A program made the position numbers and the translations under genes. DNA of 64,000 bases from Marinobacter sp050379415 (GTDB lineage Bacteria; Pseudomonadota; Gammaproteobacteria; Pseudomonadales; Oleiphilaceae). Below the pieces are notes generated by a model that was not told where the DNA came from, did not search any database, and was given only the letters and a program-made list of their open reading frames with translations. Location of the stretch: contig NZ_JBNRLS010000001.1 of the NCBI RefSeq assembly GCF_050379415.1, positions 372,001 to 436,000 on the forward strand, written 5' to 3'. Every line of letters starts with the position of its first letter. Position 1 is the stretch's first letter. Below, piece by piece: positions 15,789 through 25,323 of the stretch.

Positions 15789-17381
15789 TCACACTCTACC
15801 CTCAGCCATCAGCAACCGGCGCTCGTGGTGAAGGCCTTTGAACAGGCTGTAACTCATCACCAGCAGCACCAGCGTAAAGGGCAGCCCCACACTCAGGGCG
15901 CCCGCCTGCAGGGCATTCAGGGCCTGCTTGCCACCCACGAAAAGCAGCACACCGGCGATACTGCCCTCCGTCACAGCCCAGAAAATCCGCTGGGCCTTGG
16001 GCGCATCAGTCTTGCCACCGGAGGTAATGCTATCAATCACCAGTGAGCCGGAATCGGAAGAGGTCACGAAGAACGTCAACACCAGCGTAATGCCGATGAA
16101 CGAGGTGATCGCCGAGAGCGAAATGTTCTCCAGCGCCTGGAACATGGCCAGAGATACCTCGGTCAGGCCGTCGGAACCCAGCACGCCCACGTCGTTCTGG
16201 ACCTGCTCAAGCGCAGTGCCGCCAAAGCCGCTCATCCAGAACGCGGTGATGATCGTGGGGATAATCAGTACCGCCGTCACGAATTCCCGCACCGTGCGGC
16301 CCCTGGATACCCGGGCAATGAACATGCCCACAAACGGTGACCAGGAGATCCACCAGGCCCAGTAGAACACGGTCCAGCCATGGAACCAGGTGGTGTCCTC
16401 TTCACGGCCAAACGGATTGCTCAACGCGACCATGTTTGATGCGTAAGAAACGGTTGTGTCCCAGAGCCACTGGAAAATGGCGAGCGTGGGCCCGGCAAAG
16501 ATAACAAACACCAGCAGCAGCCCTGCCATGACCATGTTGGCGTTACTCAGCAGCCTCACACCACCGTGGATCCCCCGGATAACAGAGAAGGTTGCGACCG
16601 CGGTGACACCGGCAATCACGCCGATCTGGACATTCAGACCACTCTCGATATCAAACAGGTAGGAGATCCCGGAGGCTGCCTGCTGGGCACCGAAGCCAAG
16701 CGATGTGGCAAGCCCGAAGATCGTCGCCAGAACGGCCACGGTATCAATCACATTACCGGGCCAGCCCCAGACTTGATCGCCGAGGAGAGGAAAAAAGGCG
16801 GAGCGAATGGTCAGCGGCAGGCCCTTGTTAAACGCAAAAAACGACAACGAAAGGCCAACAATCGCGTAAATCGCCCAGGGGTGCAGCCCCCAATGATACA
16901 TGGTCGCCCCCATCGCCAGGCGGGCACCCTCCGCCGTATTCGGTTCGACACCCAGTGGCGTTCCATACCAATCGGTGTAATAGGCCACCGGCTCGGCGAC
17001 AGACCAGAACATCAGCCCCGTACCCATGCCAGCGGCGAACAGCATCGCAAACCAGGACAACAGGGAAAACTCGGGCTTGGCATCAATACCGCCAATCCGG
17101 ATCTTGCCCACGGGCATAAAGATCAGCGCCAGACACAGCAGCACAAACAGGTTGGCACTGAGAAGAAACCCCCAGTCGAAAACATCGATAGCGCCATTCT
17201 TGGCGCTATCGAGCAGTTCCTTCGCCCCGGAGGGGAAAATCAGTGTCGCAACAACAAACGCGACAATCAGAAAGGCTGTTAACGGAAAAACGATGTTATG
17301 GATATCGAAACCGAACCGAGCGATATTGTCCTGACCCGCCACGTAATCGGTCTGATAATCGTCTTTGACTACGTCACCCAA
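15789..17381 (-). CDS. BCCT-family betaine/choline/carnitine transporter
   Basis: This protein of about 530 residues has twelve membrane segments and the BCCT signatures GMGTGLMFWSVAEPV and MYHWGLHPWAIYAIVGLSL. The ETSDSG-like region near the end reads FFVTSSDSGSLVIDS. It imports quaternary-ammonium osmolytes with Na+ or H+. No ATG suits the N-terminus; the best start is TTG at 17381, which follows AGGAG at normal spacing. An ATG 9 codons upstream lacks a close ribosome-binding site. A TRAP transporter operon lies immediately upstream on the same strand. Confidence 0.9.
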   Translation of the reverse strand: MGDVVKDDYQTDYVAGQDNIARFGFDIHNIVFPLTAFLIVAFVVATLIFPSGAKELLDSAKNGAIDVFDWGFLLSANLFVLLCLALIFMPVGKIRIGGIDAKPEFSLLSWFAMLFAAGMGTGLMFWSVAEPVAYYTDWYGTPLGVEPNTAEGARLAMGATMYHWGLHPWAIYAIVGLSLSFFAFNKGLPLTIRSAFFPLLGDQVWGWPGNVIDTVAVLATIFGLATSLGFGAQQAASGISYLFDIESGLNVQIGVIAGVTAVATFSVIRGIHGGVRLLSNANMVMAGLLLVFVIFAGPTLAIFQWLWDTTVSYASNMVALSNPFGREEDTTWFHGWTVFYWAWWISWSPFVGMFIARVSRGRTVREFVTAVLIIPTIITAFWMSGFGGTALEQVQNDVGVLGSDGLTEVSLAMFQALENISLSAITSFIGITLVLTFFVTSSDSGSLVIDSITSGGKTDAPKAQRIFWAVTEGSIAGVLLFVGGKQALNALQAGALSVGLPFTLVLLVMSYSLFKGLHHERRLLMAEGRV

Positions 17382-17554
17382 TATGAGGACTCCTATAGCT
17401 GCATACATCGGCAGCCGGTTGGAAAATGTACCTCCCTTTTTGGAAACGCAGATATTTTGAACTCTAAATATTGAAATTTCCAACCCGACTTGCGGTCTTT
17501 ACGGATTCAGGAAACCCGAAACCGGCACAGGTTGTTGGATGCTCTCCAGCGCTT

Positions 17555-18859
17555 CTACCAGGCGCCCACCACATAACCAAGTTTCTCCGGCAGCCACAGC
17601 GCAATGCCCGGCATCAGCATCACCAACAGCAAGCTGGAAGCCATGGCCGCGATAAAGACCAGCGACCAGCCTATGGTGTGTTCCAGGCGGATGTTCGCGA
17701 TACGGGTGGTGACCATCAGGTTAACGGCAACCGGTGGCGTGAACTGCCCGATGGCGATGTTCATCGCCAGCAGAATGCCAAACCAGATCGGATTCCAGCC
17801 GAAATGATTCATCAGCGGCAGCACGATCGGAATGAGGATCAGGTAGATGGAAATCGCGTCCAGCAACATGCCGGCGATCAGCACCAGAATCATCACCAGG
17901 CCCAGGAGCACCCAACCGTTCTCCGAGAGTGACAGCAGCGCATCCGCCAAATGTTGGAAGGTACCCAGGGTGGTGCCTGCCCAGGCGAAGATGCCAGCCA
18001 GCGCGATGATGAACATGACCACCCCGGAGGTCACAGCTGCCTCGGTCATCAGATTCCAAAGGTCGCGGAGACCCAGATTCCGGTAGAGCAGGCACCCGAC
18101 AAGCACCCCATAGGTTACCGCAACGACAGCGGCCTCCGTGGGAGTGAACAGCCCCGAACGAAGCCCGCCGAGAATGATGACCGGGGCAAACAGCGCCGGC
18201 AGGGCTGCCTTGAAGCTGGGCCAGAACGGCGGGCGTTCGACGGTTTCCGGGTCTTCCCAGCGATACTTCCTGGAAAAATACAGTGCCGGCGCGAGCAGAG
18301 ACACGCCCGCCAGGATGCCAGGGAACAGCCCGGCGGCAAACAGTGCCCGAAGATCCACCCCGGGCACCACAATGGAATAGAGAATCAACGCAATGGAAGG
18401 CGGGATCAGAATCGCCGTGGACGATGAGGCCGCAATCAGCGAGGCGGAGAACGGCTGTGGGTACCCCGCCTTCTTCATGCTCGGCAGCATCACCATCGCC
18501 ACTGCTGCCGCATCGGCAGGCCCCGAGCCGCTCATGCCGCCCATTATGAGACACACCAGCACCGCGACCACCGTCAGCCCACCGTGTCGGGGGCCAATAA
18601 TCGCCTGGGCGAAACGAACCAGACTGGCAGCCACACCCGCCCGCTCGAAAATCAGCCCCGTCAGAATGAATAGGGGAATCGCAATCAGCGGGTACTTGGC
18701 CACACTGTTGTAGGTATTGGTACCAAAGGTGCCCAGCATGGCGGGAGGCAGCCCGGCCACAATGCCAACAACACCGCCCACCCCCAGCGCAATGGCCACC
18801 GGCACACCCATCACCAAAGCGAGCAGGAAGCTGGCAATCATCAACAGATCAGGACTCAT
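17555..18859 (-). CDS. dctM: TRAP transporter large permease (DctM)
   Basis: This 434-residue inner-membrane protein has the DctM plan of about twelve membrane segments. It includes GLPPAMLGTFGTNTYNSVAKYPLIAIPLFILTG near the start, MGGMSGSGPADAAAVAMVM, and the FTPPVAVNLMVTTRIA segment before the last helices. DctM forms the transport channel for organic acids driven by Na+. It overlaps the DctQ gene by 11 bases, and its ATG follows GGAGGCAATTC inside dctQ. Substrate depends on DctP and is not certain. Confidence 0.93.
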   Translation of the reverse strand: MSPDLLMIASFLLALVMGVPVAIALGVGGVVGIVAGLPPAMLGTFGTNTYNSVAKYPLIAIPLFILTGLIFERAGVAASLVRFAQAIIGPRHGGLTVVAVLVCLIMGGMSGSGPADAAAVAMVMLPSMKKAGYPQPFSASLIAASSSTAILIPPSIALILYSIVVPGVDLRALFAAGLFPGILAGVSLLAPALYFSRKYRWEDPETVERPPFWPSFKAALPALFAPVIILGGLRSGLFTPTEAAVVAVTYGVLVGCLLYRNLGLRDLWNLMTEAAVTSGVVMFIIALAGIFAWAGTTLGTFQHLADALLSLSENGWVLLGLVMILVLIAGMLLDAISIYLILIPIVLPLMNHFGWNPIWFGILLAMNIAIGQFTPPVAVNLMVTTRIANIRLEHTIGWSLVFIAAMASSLLLVMLMPGIALWLPEKLGYVVGAW

Positions 18860-19343
18860 GAATTGCCTCCGGATCTGTCTTGCCCTGCAGGCGATCAATC
18901 AGGTTCTGGGTCATGCGGATGATGATGGCCACCGACAACAGCGGCAGCCAGATCACATAGATCCAGTTGGGCAGCCCCAGCCCCGGCGACAGGGATTCCC
19001 ACTGGTATTCCTGCCAGGCGAACGTGCTGCCATACCAGGTCATGATGCCCAAAACGGTCACACCAGCCAGCCACTGCAACACGAAAACCAACCTGCGCGC
19101 CCACGGCGGGAGGTAGTGTTCAATCAGTTCGATGCGAATGTGCTGGTTATGGCGCGCGGCCACCGCCGCCCCCGCAAAGGTGAGCACCACCAGACAGAAC
19201 ACCGAGAATTCCTCGGTGAAGGCGAACGATGCGTCCGTCGCGTAGCGGACGATCACGTTGCCAAGGCTAATCCCGCAGATCGCAATCAGGGCAATGGTGG
19301 CCAGCCAGGCTTCAGGGCGAAACTTGGGAGAACGGGACGGCAT
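18849..19343 (-). CDS. dctQ: TRAP transporter small permease (DctQ)
   Basis: This 164-residue protein has four membrane segments and the DctQ signature VIVRYATDASFAFTEEFSVF followed by GAAVAARHNQHIRIELIEHYLPP. DctQ is an essential partner of DctM. Start ATG follows CGGAGTTTCC. A strong hairpin separates it from dctP upstream, and its 3' end overlaps dctM. Confidence 0.92.
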   Translation of the reverse strand: MPSRSPKFRPEAWLATIALIAICGISLGNVIVRYATDASFAFTEEFSVFCLVVLTFAGAAVAARHNQHIRIELIEHYLPPWARRLVFVLQWLAGVTVLGIMTWYGSTFAWQEYQWESLSPGLGLPNWIYVIWLPLLSVAIIIRMTQNLIDRLQGKTDPEAIHES

Positions 19344-19364
19344 GGAAACTCCGTTAGGGAAAAA

Positions 19365-19388
19365 GCGCCCGCCGATGATGGCGGGCGC
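19365..19388 (-). terminator. Strong hairpin with T-run between dctP and dctQ
   Basis: On the transcribed strand GCGCCCGCC and GGCGGGCGC pair around a 6-base loop, followed by CTTTTTC. This is an intrinsic terminator placed inside the operon after dctP. Partial read-through would give more binding protein than permease. Confidence 0.8.
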
Positions 19389-19403
19389 GGGGGCGGCTCT
19401 GAC

Positions 19404-20417
19404 TTACTGGTTACGGTTGGCAACAGCTTCCTGTGCCTGCTGGATGAGGTCTTCGCCGATACGGGACGTCCATTGCTCATAGACGGACTTCGTAGCCTCC
19501 TGAAAAGCTTCGCGCTGCTCCGGCGTCAATTCGGTGACTTCCACGCCACGCTCCTTTATTGCAGCCAGAGTTGCGTCCACTTCGCCACGGGATTTCTCGA
19601 TTTCCCACTGGCCGGCATCAATCGCCGCCTGCTTCAGCAGGGCCTGATCTTCCGCGGAGAACTGGTCCCACACCTGGTTGCTGACGGCAAACACCAGCGG
19701 ATCGGCCATGTAATGCCAGCGGGTCAGGTATTTCTGGCCAACCTGGTCGATACGTGCCACGTCAAATACCGACAACGGGTTCTCCTGGCCATCGACGGCA
19801 CCGGTGGTCAGTGCCGGCTTGGCGTCGGCCCAGCTCATCTGGGTGGGGTTGGCGCCCAGAGCGGTAAACGTATCCTGGAACAGCGGAGAACCCACAACGC
19901 GGATTTTCAGCCCGTCCAGATCAGCCGGCTCATCAATGGTCAGCTTGGAATTGGACAACTCGCGGAAACCATTCTCACCCCAGGCCAGCGGGGTCACGCC
20001 GCGTTTCTTGATGGCGGCAAAGATCGCCTCGCCCGCCTCGCCCTGGGTAATTGCATCAATAGCGGCATAATCAGGCATCAGGAACGGCAGGGAGAACAGG
20101 TTCAGTTCCGGCACCTGGGGCGACCAGTTGATGGTAGAACCGACCGCCATATCGATCAGCCCGGAGCGCATGGCAGAAAACTCCTTGGTCTGGTCGCCGG
20201 AAACCAACTGGGAATTGCTGTATATCTTCATATTGATGCGCCCGTCAGAGCGCTCTTTCACCAACCCCACCCACTTGTCAGCCGCCTGGCCCCAGGGGAA
20301 GGCAGACGGGAGAACTGTTGAGACAGTGTATTCATCCTTGTACTCGGCGTGGGAAGCGCCACTGAACAGGAACGTAGCCGCCACAGCGGCAGCCAGAAGT
20401 GTGCGACGTTTCGACAT
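19404..20417 (-). CDS. dctP: TRAP transporter substrate-binding protein (DctP)
   Basis: This 337-residue periplasmic protein has a Sec signal cleaved after GASHA near residue 25. The DctP fold features follow: STVLPSAFPWGQAADKWVGLV, the substrate-binding Arg region DLDGLKIRVVGSPLF, and TGAVDGQENPLSVF. It captures an organic acid and delivers it to DctQM. Start ATG follows AAGGAAATCGCT. It is first of three TRAP genes. The neighbouring BCCT gene hints at osmolyte-related substrates, but this is only inference. Confidence 0.92.
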   Translation of the reverse strand: MSKRRTLLAAAVAATFLFSGASHAEYKDEYTVSTVLPSAFPWGQAADKWVGLVKERSDGRINMKIYSNSQLVSGDQTKEFSAMRSGLIDMAVGSTINWSPQVPELNLFSLPFLMPDYAAIDAITQGEAGEAIFAAIKKRGVTPLAWGENGFRELSNSKLTIDEPADLDGLKIRVVGSPLFQDTFTALGANPTQMSWADAKPALTTGAVDGQENPLSVFDVARIDQVGQKYLTRWHYMADPLVFAVSNQVWDQFSAEDQALLKQAAIDAGQWEIEKSRGEVDATLAAIKERGVEVTELTPEQREAFQEATKSVYEQWTSRIGEDLIQQAQEAVANRNQ

Positions 20418-20607
20418 AGCGATTTCCTTCTTATTGGAGTTGTTCAGAGCGCCAAACGGCAATCAGGCAGCGGACCGCCCAGCGATTATAGAAATGGCGC
20501 TAGCGGGAGGCAACGAATACGATTACTCGCGCCGATTCTATCAATCGTAGTAGCAAGCTATTAAAAAACAAATCGGTACCACGACATGATCAGCCCCCTC
20601 AAAATGG

Positions 20608-21540
20608 TCAGTCATGAACGAACAGCCTCTCAATGTGCGTAAGCCCATCGTGGAGAAAACCATGATGCTCCATCAATGGCTCAGTGCTCAGCAGACCGGT
20701 CAAAACAAGAATCGGCACCGGCGATATGGCAATCGCCAAGGTAAAAGCAAAGGCACGCCAGCTAAACTGCCGGCTGACGCCGCACAGCAGTGCGACTCCG
20801 CCACCCCCGCCAAGCGCGGCGTTACCCGGAAAGTTCAGGCACACCGCCAGCGACAAATAACGATGTTTCAACAAGGTTGCTGCCAGTCTTCGCGGTGGGG
20901 ATAACGCCAAAGCCTTTGGCGCGTTGATACGATCCACCGCAGCCGCTTTCCCACCGAGTGGCAGAACGACACCTATGCGCCCCAGCCAGTTCACAATGAC
21001 ATGTTCGGGAAGCGCCCGCCCTACTCCATACGCCAGCATCAGCCCGCCGAGGGTCGCCACGTAGGCCGCTAATGCACCGGCGGGGCCGAAGACCGCCATG
21101 ATGAGCAGTCCCAACTCGACCCCCGGGAGAAACGGCATCGCCAGCACCAGACCGTACAAAATCACCAACAAAACGATGGCGATGGGCCCCAGCGCATCCC
21201 GCATCGTCAACAACATTGCCTGAGCATCATGGAATCCCATATGGGACAGGGAATGCCCGAGAACCAGAAGCGTCACCCACACCAACACCATACAAACGCT
21301 GTGGGCTCGGGGATTTGGTAGCCATGGCAAACTGAGGGCGATGAAATAGGCCAGGGCGGTGAGCAACAGTGTTGTGGCTGCCACTCTCAACACCGGAAGG
21401 CTCAACATCTCCACAAGCTCGTATTGATAGACGTGAGTCAGCCGGTGAATAAAAACCACCACCAGGAGCCAAGCCAGGACTGTTGCCGTTAGCCTGAGCC
21501 AGACCAAACCACTCGGCAACGCCTTAGGCTTGTGAGGCAT
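20608..21540 (-). CDS. VTT/DedA-like integral membrane protein
   Basis: This 310-residue protein has about seven hydrophobic segments. The centre, LAMPFLPGVELGLLIMAVFGPAGALAAYVATLGGLMLAYGVGR, resembles the re-entrant G-rich loop of VTT (DedA/TMEM64) proteins, but the rest is divergent. The region FPGNAALGGGGGVALLCGVS is also glycine-rich. It may move lipids or ions; no specific function is claimed. Start ATG follows GGGGGTAGAC. It is 36 bases from the stop of the FAD oxidase upstream on the same strand. Confidence 0.6.
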   Translation of the reverse strand: MPHKPKALPSGLVWLRLTATVLAWLLVVVFIHRLTHVYQYELVEMLSLPVLRVAATTLLLTALAYFIALSLPWLPNPRAHSVCMVLVWVTLLVLGHSLSHMGFHDAQAMLLTMRDALGPIAIVLLVILYGLVLAMPFLPGVELGLLIMAVFGPAGALAAYVATLGGLMLAYGVGRALPEHVIVNWLGRIGVVLPLGGKAAAVDRINAPKALALSPPRRLAATLLKHRYLSLAVCLNFPGNAALGGGGGVALLCGVSRQFSWRAFAFTLAIAISPVPILVLTGLLSTEPLMEHHGFLHDGLTHIERLFVHD

Positions 21541-21576
21541 GTCTACCCCCGCATCTCCCTGTTCGAGAAATTTCCG

Positions 21577-22962
21577 CTAACGAGGCCGAATATTCTGATT
21601 CACCCGGAACAGATTCTCCGGATCATACTTCTGTTTGACCTCCACCAGCCGCTTGTAGGCCGCGCCGTAGGCAAACTCGACCCGGTCAGTCTCATCATGG
21701 GACAGAAAGTTGATGTAAGCGCCACCGCTGGCATAGGGCTTGGCAGCGTCAAAGAATGCGCGCGCCCACTGGCGGCAATGCTCATCTTCCTCGGGCGTTT
21801 CCCAGCGTCCATGCACATTCATCACGTAGTTTGCGTCACGGCTGGAATAGGCCATGGCGTCGTGCGCCACCCGGCCGGTTTCACCGCCAATGGAGGCAAT
21901 AAAGATCTCACAGTGGGGTGATGGCAGCTTGCCCCCATACTCGAGCGCCACGCGGATTACATCGTCGGTCAGCTTCACAAAATTGTGGGACTTCCAGTAA
22001 TTCCGCGAACCGTCCGCCAGCAGTGGGTCAAACGCCTGTTGCCAGTTGGCGTAGGGTTGAACACCGACATGCTCTCCGTGCGCGTCTCCGAACGAACGCA
22101 TAGGCGCAATCAGTTGTTCGCCGACTTCCGGGTCCCCGGCGTAGCAAATTGCCAGGGCGACAATCGGCTCGCCATGAACCGATTCAGGCAAGAAGGGCAA
22201 TGGTGGCGCATGGCGAATCACCAACCACACATTCAGTTCATCGGGCATCATTTCCGTGAAACGCGCAAACTGCGTCAGCACCGACCGGGCCTGCTTGAAC
22301 GGGAATACCATCAGCCCACTCAACAACTCCGGCCCCACTGGGTGCAGCTGGAACTCGAACCGGGTAACAATGCCAAAGTTACCGCCACCACCCCGCGTGC
22401 CCCAGAACAGGTCCGGATTCTCAGTGGCACTGGCGCGAGTCTGGCGCCCATCGGCGGTCACCATGTCTGCAGAAATCAGGTTATCGACGGTCATGCCGAA
22501 CTTCCGGCTAAGCCAGCCAAACCCGCCCCCCAGGGTCAGGCCTGCGACGCCCGTTGTGGAATTGATACCCAGCGGCGTCGCCAACCCATGCACCTGGGCA
22601 GCCGCGTCAAAATCTGCCAGTGTGCAGCCGGGCCCCACGAAGGCCCGCTGGTTCTCAACATCAACCTCAACATCCTTCATTTGCGACAGATCGATCATCA
22701 GGCCGTCGTCGCAAACCGCGTTGCCCGCGATGTTGTGCCCGCCGCCCTTGACCGATACCAACATGGACTGATCACGCCCGAAGTTGACCGCAGCCACCAC
22801 ATCCTCCGCCGAATGGCACTGCGCAATCAGCGCCGGCTTCCGGTCAATCATGGCGTTCCAGATCTGACGAGCCTCGTGATACCCGGCATCTGCCGGCTCA
22901 AACACAGGGCCACCGAACTGCCCTCTGAAGGTGTCAATCGTTCCTTGCTGTAACGTAGTCAT
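21577..22962 (-). CDS. FAD-binding BBE-type oxidoreductase
   Basis: This 461-residue flavoprotein has an N-terminal FAD domain with VKGGGHNIAG, whose His76 should link FAD covalently. Next comes GVAGLTLGGGFGWLSRKFG, a substrate domain, and a C-terminal BBE tail YDPENLFRVNQNI. The second covalent FAD anchor of berberine-bridge enzymes (a Cys just before the VAGLTLGGG-type segment) is absent; Asn and Ser occupy that stretch. It is therefore probably monocovalent. The family oxidises sugars, alcohols or alkaloids. Start chosen at MTTLQQ after AAGGAGATGGCT. Confidence 0.87.
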   Translation of the reverse strand: MTTLQQGTIDTFRGQFGGPVFEPADAGYHEARQIWNAMIDRKPALIAQCHSAEDVVAAVNFGRDQSMLVSVKGGGHNIAGNAVCDDGLMIDLSQMKDVEVDVENQRAFVGPGCTLADFDAAAQVHGLATPLGINSTTGVAGLTLGGGFGWLSRKFGMTVDNLISADMVTADGRQTRASATENPDLFWGTRGGGGNFGIVTRFEFQLHPVGPELLSGLMVFPFKQARSVLTQFARFTEMMPDELNVWLVIRHAPPLPFLPESVHGEPIVALAICYAGDPEVGEQLIAPMRSFGDAHGEHVGVQPYANWQQAFDPLLADGSRNYWKSHNFVKLTDDVIRVALEYGGKLPSPHCEIFIASIGGETGRVAHDAMAYSSRDANYVMNVHGRWETPEEDEHCRQWARAFFDAAKPYASGGAYINFLSHDETDRVEFAYGAAYKRLVEVKQKYDPENLFRVNQNIRPR

Positions 22963-23195
22963 AGCCATCTCCTTGCCCCGTAAGGCTCCTCTCTCCATCC
23001 TGCGCCCTTCCAGCGGGAACGCCAGCGGGTTATTAGACTGTTTGAGGACTATGGCGGAACTGTTAGCCGGTTTTAGTCAGGAAAACGGAGAATGTTGGCG
23101 CTGGGCGTCAGGAGGGTGTAGTTTGAAAAATGAACGCAATGCGTCGATCACCCCCTACCATCTTCGGGATGCCACCGCATTTGCAGGAGCACCCA

Positions 23196-24491
23196 ATGGA
23201 CACCAAGGAAGGCCTCGATCTGATTATCGTGGGCGGGGGCATTGGCGGCATCATCTGTCTGAAGTATGCCAAAGACGCCGGGCTGAACGCGCTGCTTCTG
23301 GAGCGCGGTGAGCGCATCGGAGGCCTATGGCGCGACCTCCCCTCCTGGCAGGACATCCAGTTCCGCAAGGAGGATTGGACACTTGGCACCCTCCCGCTCG
23401 CAGGCGAGGACCAGCCCAACATCCTGGGCAACATCGAAGCCTGGGTCGAGCGCTTTGAACTATCCCCCGATATCCGCCTGAATGCGCCCGTGACACGTGC
23501 CCGGCCGTGCGAAAACGGCTGGCATATAACCACAGATACAGCAACGCACGAAGCGAAGTGGCTCATCGCCGCCACCGGTGGACACAATCGCCCCGTCGTC
23601 CCACCGGTCGAACGGATCGATTCCTCGATTCTCGAGTATCATTCCTCCGCCTTACGCGATCCCGAAGCGTTGCGAGACAAGCGCGTCACCGTGGTGGGAG
23701 GAGGTGCTTCCGCGTACGATCTTCTGGACCTTTGCTTCGCCCACGGCGCGCGCACTGTCGCCTGGATCTATCGTTCCACCAAGTGGATGCGGCCAACGCG
23801 CCGGTCCAAACATCTTGGAATCGACATGCGGGTCCTGGCCAGGTATCAGATGCTCTGTCTGCCGGCGGGCATGGTCCACCGACTGACCAACAAGGACCTG
23901 CGGGCGAGGTACGCAAAAGCGGGTATTAACGAGATCAGGCCAGAGGGCGATTTCGACATCCGTCGCGACCAGCTCATCCCGGGCCGACCAGGCATGATCA
24001 CAAACTTTGACCAGATTGAGCGCCATCGCGGCGAAGTGAGCTCACTGCGGGGCAAGACTATCGAGCTCTCAAACGGTCAGGAGTTGGAGACCGATCTGCT
24101 GCTCTGGGGTACGGGGTATCATGTTGACTTCGGTTTCCTCGGGTTGGAGACGCTTAACAAGGCAAGAAGCCTCAATGAGATCAGCAGTCGCTGCTACTCG
24201 CGTTTCCTCTCCGCCGACGCGCCTAACCTCTTCCTGCTGGCACCGGGCGTGCTCGACACCAATACCTCGACGCCCTGGGCCTATGCCCACGTGGCCAGGT
24301 CCATCATGTCTCACATCGGTGGCGAGCCGGTTTTTGTCAGGCCGCCGTGCGAGGCCTTCACCAACCATTTTGATCTCGTCAAGCTGCTGGCGCCGCAGGA
24401 CCGGGAGAGCTACCCGTTTGCCATTTGGTACCTGAAGTATCTGTGGCTCACACTGTTCCATCCCTGGAAACGACCGATGCCTATCCCTTGA
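23196..24491 (+). CDS. Flavin-containing monooxygenase-like protein
   Basis: This 431-residue protein has the FAD-binding GxGxxG in DLIIVGGGIGGIICLKYA, the GERIGGLWRD motif typical of FMO/Baeyer-Villiger enzymes, and a second nucleotide fold RVTVVGGGASAYDLLDL for NADPH. The C-terminus has LLWGTGYHVDFGF, the ATG-like motif of the family. It oxygenates soft nucleophiles or ketones. The start at 23196 follows AGGAG; a 22-codon upstream extension is rejected. It diverges from the FAD oxidase gene and shares a 233-base promoter region. Confidence 0.82.
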   Translation: MDTKEGLDLIIVGGGIGGIICLKYAKDAGLNALLLERGERIGGLWRDLPSWQDIQFRKEDWTLGTLPLAGEDQPNILGNIEAWVERFELSPDIRLNAPVTRARPCENGWHITTDTATHEAKWLIAATGGHNRPVVPPVERIDSSILEYHSSALRDPEALRDKRVTVVGGGASAYDLLDLCFAHGARTVAWIYRSTKWMRPTRRSKHLGIDMRVLARYQMLCLPAGMVHRLTNKDLRARYAKAGINEIRPEGDFDIRRDQLIPGRPGMITNFDQIERHRGEVSSLRGKTIELSNGQELETDLLLWGTGYHVDFGFLGLETLNKARSLNEISSRCYSRFLSADAPNLFLLAPGVLDTNTSTPWAYAHVARSIMSHIGGEPVFVRPPCEAFTNHFDLVKLLAPQDRESYPFAIWYLKYLWLTLFHPWKRPMPIP

Positions 24492-24507
24492 AATACGATG
24501 CGTGCTT

Positions 24508-24527
24508 CGAAACCGGGACAGACTTGC
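24508..24527 (+). repeat. Dispersed GGAAAACCGGG repeat, copy 2
   Basis: Intergenic copy CGAAACCGGGACAGACTTGC, just after the monooxygenase stop. One A is missing from the core. Confidence 0.5.
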
Positions 24528-24678
24528 TTTTTACGCTCATTCGTAGCCCACGGACACCAAACTGCTATTCTCTTTCATAAGACCGACACTTACCCCGTCT
24601 GATGATGACAGCAGCCCTGACACTGTTGCCGGGCCTTGAGCGGGAAGTGATTAAGGACCAAGAACGGAGGAAACGGAT

Positions 24679-24864
24679 ATGAAATGGATCGTACTGATCA
24701 TTATCGTCGCCATTGTGGCATTTTGGCTTTATCGGGGCCGTCGCAAAAACAGCATTGAAGATCCTGAGATGAAGACTTTCGAAGATAAGGATTACTACCT
24801 GACATCGGATGAGAACGCATCCGATAAAGAGTCGTACTCGGATAAAAACAATCCGCGGCACTGA
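24679..24864 (+). CDS. Small single-pass membrane protein
   Basis: This 61-residue protein has one N-terminal membrane segment (MKWIVLIIIVAIVAFWLY) followed by a basic RGRRK stop-transfer sequence and a very acidic, Ser-rich cytosolic tail. The ATG follows a strong GGAGGAAACGGAT. I do not recognise the family. Its position directly upstream of the cold-shock gene, with a 232-base gap, suggests a separate transcript. Confidence 0.65.
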   Translation: MKWIVLIIIVAIVAFWLYRGRRKNSIEDPEMKTFEDKDYYLTSDENASDKESYSDKNNPRH

Positions 24865-25096
24865 ACCGGTTTTCAGAAAACAATTAAAACTTTGCTATGC
24901 AGCACCGCTTAATTAGCGTACTGTCTATGTCGTTGGAAAGATTTAGCAAAGCATTTCACGAATAAGACCTTTTGTGTTGTCACACCTTTTGTCCTGTTTT
25001 TGACCCTGCACGTTTTTTGTTTCCCGCATATCGCTGATCAAAGATCACAACGATCCTTTGACGGCACATTAATGATTAATTTCAGGATATCTATTT
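24865..25096 (+). promoter_or_regulatory. Long AT-rich leader upstream of the cold-shock gene
   Basis: This stretch of 232 bases has no gene. It is AT-rich with several T-runs and ends with AGGATATCT just before the csp ATG. Cold-shock mRNAs usually carry a long structured leader that acts as a thermosensor, and this layout fits. No clear -35/-10 pair could be fixed. Confidence 0.45.
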
Positions 25097-25303
25097 ATGT
25101 CTACAATTACCGGCAACGTTAAGTTCTTCAACGAAGCAAAAGGTTTTGGCTTTATCTCTCGTGAAGGCGGCTCAGACGTCTTTGTGCACTACAGCTCTAT
25201 TCAGGGTAGCGGTTTCAAAACTCTGGCCGAAGGCCAGGAAGTTGAGTTCAGCGTGACCCAGGGCCAGAAAGGCCCACAGGCAGAGAACGTAATTGGCCTG
25301 TAA
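25097..25303 (+). CDS. Cold-shock protein (CspA family)
   Basis: This 68-residue OB-fold protein has RNP1 KGFGFI and RNP2 VFVHY, plus the start GNVKFFNEAKG typical of CspA/CspE proteins. It binds single-stranded RNA and DNA and melts mRNA structure, mostly on cold shock or in stationary phase. It is monocistronic, with a long leader and a strong terminator 20 bases after the stop. Confidence 0.95.
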   Translation: MSTITGNVKFFNEAKGFGFISREGGSDVFVHYSSIQGSGFKTLAEGQEVEFSVTQGQKGPQAENVIGL

Positions 25304-25323
25304 ATAACAGCCAATACGCGATT

